Origin: Perkinsus marinus ATCC 50983
Taxonomy: Eukaryota > Perkinsozoa > Perkinsida > Perkinsidae
Direction: 5' to 3'
NCBI RefSeq assembly: GCF_000006405.1
Contig: NW_003214682.1
Span: forward strand, 125,338 to 161,477
DNA length: 36,140 nucleotides
Below are positions 1 through 10,331 of the stretch, in pieces (the stretch's first letter is position 1; each line of letters begins with the position of its first letter). The position numbers were made by a program, and so were the translations under genes. The notes under the pieces were generated by a model. It ran no database searches. It was not told the DNA's origin and saw nothing but the letters and a program-made list of their open reading frames with translations.

Positions 1-211
1 CAAACTTGTGTGCGTATTGTCAAACTCGTGTGGGATATTGTCATTCTTGATTGTGATATATTCTGCCAGTGTCAAACATGAATTCTCACTGTCAAACTTG
101 GTTGCTACAAAATAGAAAAGTGACAAACTTGGATTTTCATTGTCACTCTTGATAGTAACATTGTCATTCTTGTCTGCTCACTTGTCAAACTTGCACGGGA
201 AAAGGTGTAGT
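1..211. repeat. Dispersed TGTCAAACTTG-rich repeat, left copy
   Basis: The stretch is built from irregularly spaced variants of TGTCAAACTTG and TGTCATTCTTG. It is nearly the same, with one internal block fewer, as 28328-28643. Both copies end at the identical GGGAAAAGGTGTAG, after which the flanks are unrelated, so that point is an element end. The left end lies outside the window. No coding capacity is seen. Confidence 0.8.
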
Positions 212-302
212 CGTGTCTCGAGTTCTGGTCCCCGCGTTGTATTCAAAGACTAACACTACTTGATAAACACAAGACGCAAGAGAAAGTACGTTATAAGACT
301 TT

Positions 303-388
303 AATGAACAAATACAAAAAACTATGAGCCATCCGAGGATCGAACCTGGCTCATTAGCATGCTGGACCCATGCACTTACCACCACACC
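303..388 (-). repeat. tRNA-like sequence (pseudo-tRNA or SINE head)
   Basis: On the minus strand there is an A-box-like TGGTGTGGTGGTAAG, a perfect 5-bp anticodon-type stem (GCATG/CATGC) around a 7-base loop, and a B box GGTTCGATCC, followed by a T run that could end Pol III transcription. The 5' side does not pair with the 3' acceptor side, and the loop lacks the usual U33. I therefore read it as a tRNA-derived relic and not a working tRNA. Confidence 0.45.
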
Positions 389-547
389 ACAACAATTACA
401 AGATTCTTAACGCCGCGCTTCGCGCGGCGCCGTTTTCTACCGTTTACATGCACTTGCACCTCTTTTTTATTAGCTGACATCGGTGAAATTCGGTGACACT
501 CGGGAATTATTCCTGTCTTCAACCACAATGAAAAATGCACGAAATGG

Positions 548-612
548 GGCCTCACCGGGATTCGAACCTGGCATTGTCTCAATAGTGCTTATTGCATACC
601 ATGCGTGGACCC
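548..612 (-). repeat. tRNA-like B-box relic
   Basis: The minus strand holds CCAGGTTCGAATCCCGG, a good T-arm with 5-bp stem and 7-base loop, preceded by a GGGTCCA block like that in the relic at 303-388. No acceptor stem closes the cloverleaf, so it is probably another tRNA-derived SINE fragment. Confidence 0.35.
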
Positions 613-1771
613 ATTGATGGACTATTAACATCATTTCTCAATACATTATTTCTCTATTTGAGGACCTAAACCTCACGAAGATTAACCGCGCGGTCCGGGT
701 TCGCGTCACGTGACGAGAAATGCACGCATGTGCATTGCACAATTTGCCCCCTGAGAACTGAACTGTATGTTCAGTTTCAACAGGATTGGATTTCACATGT
801 AAAACTCGATCCTAGGAGCAATATTCAAACTCTTGAGAGGTCTATAGAACACTCCACAAGGACATTCAACCAGCAGCAGCAGCACAGTTGAGCAGTAACA
901 TGCGAACTCAAGTCACGTATGAGGTGATCCGAGATAGAAATTCTATCATGCAGACGGCAGATTTCTCCCTTTTATCATAGAATTGAGAAATCTGCTGTTT
1001 TCCCGCTCAAAACAGTCGCGCCATAGCCGAATATATATCTGGTGATGTCTTTCAGACCAGGATCTTCGTTTTTCCTGGTAGCCAGTCCGAGGGGCAATCT
1101 TTCGAGGCACCATCGATTCTAGTGCTTGGGTCTATTTAGACCTCCGAGCGCAGGTCTGATAGTAGTGATCATCAGCTACTCAAAAAGCCGTGTGCTGCGA
1201 CTTTAACTATGACCCTCTGGCATCGGACCAGAAATATACAATGTGCTGATACGGGAACATATTACGTTAACTGTTGCCAGTTAACGTAATATGTTCCATA
1301 TCAGCACAACAATTAAAATCCCGTATGCACTCTCGCTCTCAAGTGGAAACTTGTTGTATACACCACCCAGTAAATGACAAGCAGTTTACCAAGCGGACGA
1401 AGTTAGTGAGAAAAGCCTCTTTCTTTCTCTACATCTTGTAACATATTACTCCATTTCATACTGCGTATCAGAATGCAGGTTTCCTTGCTGCTGAGCGTGG
1501 TATTCAACTTGTCAACAACTATATGCTCTATCGTAGCTCAAGGCTCACACACATAGGAAGCCATTCTGATCGTCATTATCATTAAAACAAGCTTTGATCG
1601 GTGTCTAGTGCGATTGGTTAATATCAACAACCTCACACTATAGGGGAAACCGACCGATGGTATCACTGTTAAGGTGTCGAGTTCTGAGGAAATATGATAT
1701 AACAGCACGTCCTCTAACTATGATACTCAACAATGCACAAGTCGTTTTAATGAGACCACCAATGATCGACA
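613..1771. other. Intergenic, no gene seen
   Basis: I see no long open frame or splice-bounded coding exon on either strand. The one structured item is the long hairpin at 1243-1307, listed separately. A short CAG run lies near 870-885. The stretch follows the 3' end of the minus-strand phosphodiesterase gene and should contain its 3' untranslated region. Confidence 0.5.
1243..1307. repeat. Long imperfect hairpin
   Basis: Arms of about 30 bases (starting GTGCTGATA and ending TATCAGCAC) pair around a TTGC loop, with a small bulge near the base. The inner 20-bp stem is perfect. It lies in non-coding DNA and could be a solo foldback element or a hairpin transcript; nothing decides between these. 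Confidence 0.75.
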
Positions 1772-4762
1772 TTAATTTTCATCATGCATCACGGGGAAGT
1801 ACGCCATGGATTGTCGCTTAGTCACTGCCCATTTCTTTCTCGCTTTCGCCAATGTTAACTGAGGAGGCACGGAAGTGTGGAATCGATTCTCAGCGAGTGC
1901 ACGTAAGAACTTACCAGAACCTTTTCCTCGACCTCTGACGAATCCTTGATCGATTTGAAGCGATTAATATTATCAACAATGCAGCCATCAACTCCTAAGC
2001 GTCTTATCTGTGTATCAACGCCTTCGACTGTGCTGTTCTCCTCGCCATAAGTATACCTACAGAAGTATAAGCTCCTCGGTTCGATTCCTGGCACATCCGT
2101 ATTTCCTACAGCGACAAACCTCTCTGTTTACACTCTCTCGCCCATTCATCGTTCTTCATGATCCAGCTAGCCTCACCACAAATTCCGGTCAGTCTCGTTG
2201 CAACGCAGAACTCGATCGCAGCGTAAGGGTTCACCTACGCGACTGATTGGAGACTGACTTCAATGGAAGGATCAGTGAGATATATTGATACATTGTTCAT
2301 CATACCTCTGAAGTATGAATTCCGAGTAGGGATACCTCGCAGATCTATTTCAAGCGTGGGGCTCTCGAATAGCATCGTGTCTCGCACATTCCTCCTTCGT
2401 GAGTTCGAATGCAAATGATAAGAACACTCAATCACATCAGGAGCTTCGGACAAGCAATCGAACTATCAGCTCTCGTAAGTGTATCTCAGCTCGGCGTGAA
2501 ATCCTCATAGCGGAGTTTAATTTCTGTATCGATATTTTGTCAGTGAGTCTCTAAAGGTGAATTCAGTAAGATAACAATTTCAGTATGTATATAGTGGGTG
2601 CAACTGTTTTGATTTGTTATGAAAGGCCGAATAAGCTCTCACATTGCGGACATCAGTGAAGTCAACCTCAGTATTATCATGCTCGTTCTCGTACCCAAAC
2701 CAAACGTTGAATATAACAGGGAAGCGACTCTGCTTCTGTCTGAGCGTCACACAGAGCTCGGGGTCGAACGATGAGAACATGAACCTGCCGAGTTGTTGTT
2801 ATAACGAGGAAATCAGTCTGGTATCACGAACATTCTCTCTCGTAGAATTCCAAAGTTCACTATGTCCTGGAGAATAACCTCAACAACAGTATTGCGACTG
2901 TGACACGACCTCGACGGAAATCTTCTCACTGTTTCGGTTGTTGGGTATCTTACATTGACCCAAGCATGAGCCTAAGAATGGCACGCCGAGCTCACTTGAT
3001 TTCTACTAGAGCTCCCAAGGTGGACGGTGTCCCCTCTAGCACACAGCGCAGCGTCGGCAACCCATCGTGCATGTTGGCAACGCCCGGGCGCTTATCGAGT
3101 TCATTGGACGAGCCCCCACGTAACAGCCCGAGAGAACTCTCGCAACGGTTATAAGTAACGAAGGCTGTCGCTCGGCGGCTGGTCTTCGGATGATTCTCAG
3201 ATCCGAGGCTCTGAGTATCCGATAGGGTGGATCTATGTAACTCATAATCACCCCTCGTGCTGCCCGAGAGTGCTGCTGTTGGCGGCGCTCCTTTCGGCTT
3301 CTCGAGCTCTCGTCCATCGTAGTTAGGCCTTCCCTCGACAGAGCTGTGATAGGCAGTGTCACTGACTGGCCGTAGGTAGCCGTGATTTGGAGATCGTGAT
3401 AAACCATGGGTTGCTTGTCCGACGTCAGGAATACGTCGAACTCAACCTGGATCAACTGGTACTCACGGATTCATATGCGAGGCGTCGAATATAACTCCCA
3501 GCTAGCTAGCGAGCCGCCCGTCTTATAAGCGCGGGGAAGAATCCGAGCCTCATACTGATATTCACTAACAGTCATTCGCAAAGGAGAGGACCTCCACACT
3601 AAGTTCTAGTTCAGTCCTCCGATCAGAGTATGAGAAAAGGAACAGCACTTTCTTACAGCGTTGGCACCATATTTGGCCGCCTGATTGAATGCGAGTAGTG
3701 TGTTCTCTCTAATCCTGGATCCCTGCTCATCACTGCCGATGCCGCGATGACCAATGATCGTCACATCACAACCAGTGCGGTCACTCTTTAATGGTCCACT
3801 GAGGGAGTCTCGATAGTATTCAGACATTTGTGTGACGATGACGAAGTGAAGATCAATGGTGCCGACCTTGCGTAGAGAAGTGGGATCGTACAACTCCCGT
3901 ACCTGTGGCCGTCAGAATGTCCAACGGTGAACGGCATCCTGGTACTCACGAGGAGGTTTGTGGAGCTGCAAAGTTGTATCTCCGATAAGTCCTCGATTCC
4001 AATCATAGTGCCTGTACGATGACCGCAATGGCTTTTCTCATCAAGCGTCGCACTCATCATGGCCACAAGACAGGGAACACGAAAGTCGAGATCTATGGGT
4101 TCTGTAGGCGAGCGTCGTTCATTGAGCGAAGGGGATTTAAATAAAGGAATCGCATCGCGTAAAGGTTATGCAAATCGCACTAAAGTGAGACAGGGGACGC
4201 CTAGAAGACATCGCGTTCATTCTATGAGGTATGCTCGCTCCAAACCCCTCATGAGTGAAACTTACGGCCAATGATTCTCTCTGACGATTCTTTCGAGTCG
4301 TGGCCCTTAACGAGCTCAATCGCTGCGCTCTCTGAGAAGTCGAGGCACCCAGTGGACGGAGTCTGTCGTTGACCATCGACTTCATCGTTCCTTATGACCA
4401 CACTTCGAGGCTGATCAGCATTAGCGCTATCGAATAGCATCACACGGATGAAGTATCTGACACCCACGGCGTTGAATAGCTCTAGTTCTCCGAAAGTGGC
4501 CGTCTTTAACGTCTACTTACTCGTTGCCGACAACTCCGTCATCATCCATCATCTCCACGCATTCCCCCGGGTTCTCAATAAAGATATGGCAGCGACTGAT
4601 GGCCTCCTCCTCCTCCTCCTCTCCAGCTTGAGACGATGTCCTCTCGTCTCCATCGAGACCCCCAAGCTCTCCCTCCTCAAAGGTGACTTTCTTCCTGTCA
4701 GAGACGGTGTCGGAGATGGAGGACCAACTGTCGTGGGGGGACGAGGGACGGGACTCGGACAT
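1772..4762 (-). CDS. Glycerophosphodiester phosphodiesterase, GPCPD1/GDE1-like, 12 exons
   Basis: Predicted to hydrolyse glycerophosphodiesters such as glycerophosphocholine. Exons on the minus strand: 4522-4762, 4266-4481, 3950-4092, 3657-3902, 3252-3446, 2996-3210, 2954-2971, 2832-2897, 2643-2784, 2110-2234, 1915-2056, 1772-1858, about 611 residues. Signature residues of the GDPD TIM barrel are visible: GHRG (His252-Arg253), ENT (266-268), VEFD (Glu284, Asp286) and YHD (His299), then FSSFDPELC and a C-terminal GLSLYTYGEE block aligning with the end of GPCPD1/GDE1 catalytic domains. Residues 1-100 are acidic and low-complexity; 100-240 could be the divergent N-terminal domain usual in this subfamily. 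Phases close at every junction except exon 1 to 2, which needs a non-GT or other donor. Exon 7 is an 18-base microexon after a 24-base intron; skipping it also keeps frame but loses the conserved Lys of VEIK. An upstream in-frame ATG at 4822 is an alternative start. Confidence 0.85.
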
Positions 4763-4799
4763 GGACGGGCGAAGAAGAATGGCTAAGGGTTTTTCGAGT

Positions 4800-4990
4800 A
4801 TCAAGTGGGGCAGATATGCCAAAATGGGATACAGTCAAGTATTCCGGGTGGGAGGGCTTGAGATATGCCCTGATATTTCACTGCTAGTTAGACCGGTTCC
4901 GCCGATGTGGGGCAGATATGCCAAAACATGATACAATCAAATGCTTCCCGGCGAGACGGCTCAAGATATGCCTGGATAGAATCAATTCCC
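4800..4990. repeat. Diverged units of the GGGGC..TATGCCA satellite
   Basis: Two blocks carry GTGGGGCAGATATGCCAAAA followed by an AGATATGCC block. The second continues CAAGATATGCCTGGATA and AATCAATTCCC, which matches the unit of the 56-base satellite at 27741-28215 across most of its length. These are old copies of the same family, directly upstream of the phosphodiesterase start. Confidence 0.65.
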
Positions 4991-5108
4991 ACGATGGTAT
5001 CGTGTTGTCGTATCGTGACGATACGTGTGCCTGCGGAGTTTAAGTTGTTAGGGTATATGTGAGGACCCGTCCAGATAAACTGATCTTACAGTAACACGTG
5101 AGAATTAA

Positions 5109-5240
5109 TTTGGCGAATGGGGCCGCTATGCCAGTGGAGTATAACCTTCGGAAACCTATTCGGCGAATGGGGCCGCTATGCCAGAGGAGTACATAATCCA
5201 GAAATATGTTCGACGAATGGGTCCGCTATGCCAGTGGATA
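5109..5240. repeat. 50-base tandem repeat, three units
   Basis: Three units begin at 5111, 5161 and 5211, exactly 50 bases apart, each with CGAATGGGGCCGCTATGCCA or a one-base variant. The core GGGGCCGCTATGCCA is shared with the satellites at 17846 and 27741, although the rest of the unit differs. Confidence 0.8.
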
Positions 5241-6956
5241 GGGATTTGATATGCGCGAGAAAATCTATGCACAAATAAAATTCACCATATATAAGAATAC
5301 CAGTTAAGCGATTCAACTAGGAATTCCAATCTCACAAACATGACCCTTTGATGTCTAACGAAACCAACTTCGCTCACAAGAACATCGATTCCGGGGAAGT
5401 CCCGCGGAAAGCCACCACGGTCCGTCACGGACCGTCCGTGATTCACGGCTCGATGTTACCACATAATTCGCCGGTGTATTCGCTAAATTGATGCCCGAAG
5501 GTTAGGCGAGCGAAATGTCTCTTCAGAAGGTGTGGTGTCGAGCTCTGACTACGCTGCAAAGGGAGATCCTACGTCCACTCCCACAAGCAAATTCCTTGCG
5601 TAACTGGGAGCTCTCGTGATTGTCATTCCGAAATTTACTGCAGCTTGTCGGAATACTAATCTGACAATCATTTCAAATTTTCAAATTTCAAATTCATCAT
5701 CGAAATTTTCCTACTTTCGACAACATTTCACAGTGATATTTTCACTGTCCAGCTCCACGAATGCAAGATATTAGCCAAGCTAATGCACGAAAATAGTGTT
5801 TCACTTGGGTTATGCCAATATGCTTGGCGAAATGCCACTTTACTCGAGAGTCGACAGCGGAGAGGTCAATCCAAACCCATCAGGAGCGAATTGGCGTCTA
5901 TCGATCCTGGCCACTAACTTAGCGCGCCCGGCCAATCCCTTTTTTGGGCCACTAATTTCGCGTTTCTAGCCAATCTCGCAACTCCGAGTTGTGGACTCGT
6001 AGTGCTCGAGTTACTGCGTTTGGACTTCTATTCGAGCTCGGCAGTAGTGTTCGTGACTTACCCTAGGCTATGAGCTAGACGGAATGCGACTCCATTTCTA
6101 CTTTCCACATACCCCTCTATCATCAGAAACCACTGCTAGAGGTGTCAGAACCCTTCCTGTGCCCCGGCTACAGGGTTCGTACTACGAACTCCGTAGTGCT
6201 CGAGTTACTGATAGATTGAACGCAGATTGAATGCCCGCGAACTCCTGACGAAACGGTACCAATAATCACGACTCGCAAAGGCGTCACTTGATTTTCCCTT
6301 AGATTCCTCACTCCTGACCGGACGACCTGGCATCAGAGGTCAAAAAAGGCTGGTAGTATCGAATCCACGACGCAGGAAAAGCGAGTGAAGCCATTGAACA
6401 CTCGAACACAATGGGCTACATGTTTGAACTAACATGCATAAAGACAGCTCTGATGGAAAATCTTCATTCTTCACTCTGCTTCTTGCCACGTAGATGCATC
6501 AAGCGATAATTTACCCTCTCACGGCGACGCAGTATCATACCGTGCTAGTGGTTCCGGGGCTGATGGTTAATACTGGCACGACGACGATTGAGTTATGTGT
6601 GATCACCTCTCCTCCTCCAGGCGGGTCTGTAGCGCCTGACCCAACGCTGCGTCGATATGACGCGATAGCCAGAGTTCCGCGCTGAACACGGGCCTGCGAG
6701 TGTACCTGGATTGTTGGATGGTGACAGTACGACTTAGCGCCACCCTCCCCCCTACGCCGTGATGTCGGTGTTCCTCAGGGAAACGTTCTCTAGCGGTGGA
6801 TGGATCAGAGCCCGAATCTGTTACTGCAGTGACGAGTCGATTCTAGCCAGACACCTGAAGGAGAAACGGTTGCCTGTTATCTATAAGGCCCGCAATACCT
6901 CCGACACGTCCAGCTCATCATTCGCAGCAGTTGGTCTGGTTGGTCTCCACCTTCAC
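5241..6956. other. Intergenic, no gene seen
   Basis: I find no convincing exon. Small features only: a palindrome ACGGTCCGTCACGGACCGT near 5419-5437, an AT-rich CAAATTTTCAAATTTCAAAT tract near 5670-5692, and a direct repeat CGTAGTGCTCGAGTTACTG at 5998-6016 and 6191-6209. The reading frame at 6494-6685 has no supporting features. Confidence 0.4.
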
Positions 6957-7532
6957 TTAAGTTGTCTTTTTGGTCAGACAATACGGGGTGGGTGCTCCCA
7001 CTTTAATTCGATTTAGAGAGCTCGAGACTTCTGTATTGATTTGAAACTCTTGAATAAAATCATACTCGAAAGTGATCCTCAAGCGAACTTTGAAGAGCCT
7101 CGGCAGCATTATTTGTCCGATGCCTTTCGCCTGCCTCGGCGGCCCAGTGGATTGGAGGCCACAAGGAATCTGAGCAAGAGAAATAATAGATGGCCCAGTA
7201 GTAGTCGGACCTCTAGTAGTAGTCCCATTGGTGTAAACGATAATGTCAATGGTACTGCCGTGGATACTGAGGTTGATGCTCAGCTTCAAGGGATACAACG
7301 GCCAAATAACTACAAAGACAAAGTGCAACAACTGCAAAGAACAGACTCTGTTCAACAGAGCACTTGATTGGAGAGTGAATGAACTAAATGCTGAATCCGA
7401 ATGTACAGCGTTCCATAGCTCGCCGTTTCTCACGTATCCTGGAGCGTCCCGTATCTTGCGTACTGCGTCCTGATTCTTGTGCGCTCGCATTATCCGTAAT
7501 GTGGCGTCGGAGGCCAAGATACGGGTGTGCAT
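6957..7532 (-). CDS. Open frame of 191 codons, doubtful
   Basis: An uninterrupted minus-strand frame with a hydrophobic stretch near residues 66-85. I recognise no domain. The opposite strand is also open for 108 codons (7041-7367) and reads as a hydrophilic Ser/Asn-rich peptide, so at most one is real. An open frame of this length is expected by chance about once in a window of this size. Low confidence that it is a gene. Confidence 0.15.
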   Translation of the reverse strand: MHTRILASDATLRIMRAHKNQDAVRKIRDAPGYVRNGELWNAVHSDSAFSSFTLQSSALLNRVCSLQLLHFVFVVIWPLYPLKLSINLSIHGSTIDIIVYTNGTTTRGPTTTGPSIISLAQIPCGLQSTGPPRQAKGIGQIMLPRLFKVRLRITFEYDFIQEFQINTEVSSSLNRIKVGAPTPYCLTKKTT

Positions 7533-7764
7533 GATGGGTGTTCTGCCACTGCAATCCGGGGTGGAATACGCACGGTTGGGGCGGTAGCTGTTTTCGGCGG
7601 CGGCCCAGTGACACTGGGCCAGTGTGCTCTGACTCCACTTCCGGTCACGACTCGTGACTCACGAGCTCACTCACCGTCTACTACTTCCAGCTACCGACTC
7701 TGAACCCCGCAGGGGTCCAGAGTGAAGTCATCGGCTCCCACCTCCACCAATGCAGCATTGGCAA

Positions 7765-7850
7765 TGCCACTGCCAAGAATTGAACCTACGACACTCTCCT
7801 GTAAAGCGCACTACTCAAACCACTACACCATTCCCCAATCACTAACGGTG
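7765..7850 (-). repeat. tRNA-like SINE fragment
   Basis: The minus strand reads GGGGAATGGTGTAGTGG, a good A box, then an arm GCGCTTTACAGG and a B box GGTTCAATTCT. The acceptor strands do not pair, so it resembles the head of a tRNA-derived SINE and not a tRNA gene. Confidence 0.4.
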
Positions 7851-8044
7851 AGTCTTATCAACAGTCATCACCTCCCCTCCCAAATATAGGACTCTAACAA
7901 GGATTCGATCCAATCACCTTTCCCTTAGTAACCCGACACCCGAAAGTTCGGGTATATTGCGTATACTTCTGGATATATCAACTGGGTATTCACAATACTA
8001 GGTTCCACATATCCTCCTGTACATTGGGCCGCAAGACCCGGTGA

Positions 8045-8449
8045 AGCACATCGTACCAAGTTGGTACTACCAACAACGCGACCGAAGCCTTACATACTTC
8101 ACTGGGATCTCATGTCCCTTCCCGTCAACATCCCAACATCAATATCTTCGTTGACAAGCTCATTGCCTTCCACGAGAAGGTCCGTGTCAACCTCAGATCC
8201 ACACATCTGCCGCAGAGACGAAGAGCTACAGCGAGGGAGAATCAACGTCTGGCAGTACTCCATAGATTTGAAAAAAATGAAATTACTCTTCTAGAGTACC
8301 TACAAGAGATGGGCAGAATCAACCGGCTACCAGATAATTCTCCCTTCGAGTACGGGCCTCACTCTTCCAATACTTCTACTAATGCAGCCTCAACTTCCAA
8401 CATCGACGGCCAGACGTTCTCACTGGCGGTTATTATACAAAAATTTTAA
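8045..8449 (+). pseudogene. MULE-type transposase, C-terminal fragment
   Basis: The frame is open for 134 codons after a TGA at 8042-8044 and ends at TAA 8447-8449; there is no ATG near its start. It begins with TTNNATEALH, followed by HPNINIFVDKLIAFHE and a basic, helix-rich tail. TTNN.xE.xH followed by HPN is the pattern seen just before the end of MULE (Mutator-like) transposases. The DDE catalytic part should lie upstream but I could not find it in frame, so the copy is a broken plain DNA transposon. Terminal inverted repeats were not identified. Confidence 0.55.
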
Positions 8450-9087
8450 CTCCTCTCTTGTCATATTCTCCATCGGTATCAATGTATCATTACTACTACG
8501 TCTCGCAATTTAAATATAATTAGCCTGCCACATATAGTGCCCTCAAGGCGATTGAGGCTCACGGCTCTGCGTCTACTGTCGTGCATGCACTACTGATCTA
8601 CTGAACATTGACGTGTGTTTCGATACCCTATTCATGTAAACACTCACAGTGTTACATGGAAAACTTTCTTGTTCGCAACGAACAAGAATTTGACTAGTAG
8701 AACTCTTACTCACTACTAGTCTGTATAGATTTGGAGTCCCTTTCAACTATTCTATACACACATTGTGGAGTTCGAAGTTGAAGTTATATACTCAGAGTCG
8801 TCATGACTCAGAGTTATTCAGTCATGAATAATGAACCTCTCCTAAGGGCAGCCAACTATCATCAAAAATTAGCCCTACCACAATGAAAAAGCAACCAAGA
8901 GCAAATTCCGAGATGAAATCAAATGTAGTAGAGAAGATTCAATGACATTGCGTATACATTGAATGTATACGCAATACCCAGTAATACATAGATATCAATG
9001 AACAGTGGCGCAAAATCCATCGAGTATCTTCAAATAGATTATAAATAAATATTAAAATCGAGTATCTTCAAATAGCATCCTCTGGAA
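8450..9087. other. Non-coding, hairpin-rich stretch
   Basis: No gene seen. Three short hairpins lie here: CTTGTTCG/CGAACAAG at 8668-8686, GACTAGTAG/CTACTAGTC nearby (about 8691-8722), and a perfect 14-bp arm pair at 8947-8975 starting ATTGCGTATACATT. A 20-base direct repeat of ATCGAGTATCTTCAAATAG occurs at about 9018 and 9057. Confidence 0.5.
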
Positions 9088-9362
9088 TTGACAAGTTGTC
9101 GAAGTTAGTCATCGCCTCAATTATGTCATTCCCTTGTCAATAATGAAAGCGAACTGGACTTTCGACAACATGTGGTTGACACAAACTACGTTAATATCTG
9201 ATAAACAACGTTTTTATCAAGTTGTCCAGATCACGACCGCCTTGATCCTAGTTGTTTTTGCCAACTTGACAAGTAGTAGTGTCGAAATAACGCTCTAGGA
9301 TGCTTGACAAGTTGTCACTATTACGGTCGTGTATCGCATTTGACAGTTTGTCGAGGTTGTCG
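9088..9362. repeat. Cluster of GACAAGTTGTC palindromes
   Basis: The 11-base near-palindrome GACAAGTTGTC or a close variant recurs at about 9091, 9210, 9262, 9304 and 9341. Spacing is irregular. The motif resembles the TGTCAAACTTG elements at 1-211 but is not the same sequence. Whether these are regulatory sites or repeat debris cannot be decided here. Confidence 0.45.
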
Positions 9363-10134
9363 AAAACGAACGCCCCCTACACGAACACGACAGTTACATT
9401 TCCTATTTGAAGTTGACATCGTAAGTGAGAGTTACGTCGTAGAGAAATACACTACGATTTCTTGGAAGGGAAACACTCGCAGTGAATCTTCAGTTTGCGG
9501 GCACCAGTTTCATGTATGCCTCTCCCAACCTCAGCGTCTATGGGTTTCCTTGAATGAAAACTATGAGTATGAGGTAGTAATAGTAAATGATGTACATCGG
9601 CGACGGCTCCATCACTGATGCGGTTACACTGTACCGAAGACTTCTTGCAAGAACATTCCGATGGTAGACAGTCCACTGAAGAACTCAGTTTGTAACAGAG
9701 GAAAGCGAGAGTACTCGCTGGGGATAAGGCTATTAAGCTGATACGCGTCAACCACGACTGGGAGATTGAACCTCATTTGTTGCCGAACAATCTACCCACC
9801 ATTTTCGTGGCGAGTGACAACTAACACGCACATAAGCGAATACTTACGAGTGTATATACGTACAGATACATGGTAATCTATAGCGTCTACAGACCCGTGA
9901 AAATCTTGACCTTCAGCCTACGGTCGGACCCTACTTCTTGGCGGAGCGTATCGTCCCCACTCTACTCGGGATCGATTCTCTGTCACTCCGATTTTCAGTT
10001 TTGAGATGGCCTTTTCAGTGGATGTAATCCACGGTATCACCTAACATTGGCATTTCCGCGATACAAGTCCTTGCGTGGGCATTCCGTTCGTGTGATAGGC
10101 GATCGTCATATCGTCTTGAGATGTCATCACTGTC
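9363..10134. other. Intergenic, possible coding relic
   Basis: No complete gene. A plus-strand frame near 9698-9823 reads KAIKLIRVNHDWEIEP and ends at TAA; it looks protein-like but has no visible start or splice partner. It may be debris of the transposon at 8045-8449. Confidence 0.3.
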
Positions 10135-10256
10135 TGTTCTACACCTTTTCAATCTCAAATTCAACAATCGAAAGAACAAATTAGATGAATGAAATTTGAT
10201 TTTCGACAAGTGAAAGGAGTTTTTCATTGAGATTGAAAAGGTGTAGTATTAGAACA
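10135..10256. mobile_element. Foldback element (MITE-like)
   Basis: CTACACCTTTTCAATCTCAA at the left is matched by its exact reverse complement at the right, leaving about 70 AT-rich bases between. No coding capacity. Its outer 12 bases, CTACACCTTTTC, nearly match in reverse complement the GAAAAGGTGTAG-type end of the repeats at 1-211 and 28328-28643, suggesting shared mobilisation signals. Confidence 0.65.
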
Positions 10257-10331
10257 CCTATTGGCCGCAAGTGTGGCAGTTGAAGTTTGTAAGTAACACG
10301 TTTGTTATTGATATGACAATACTTCAGGAAG

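Noticed and set aside
303-612. Functional tRNA genes on the minus strand
   Set aside because: T-arm and anticodon-like stems are present but acceptor stems do not pair and the anticodon loop lacks U33.
2235-2453. A 72-codon minus-strand frame between phosphodiesterase exons
   Set aside because: Joining 2643 to 2234 directly gives the conserved GDPD order in phase, so this frame is intronic.
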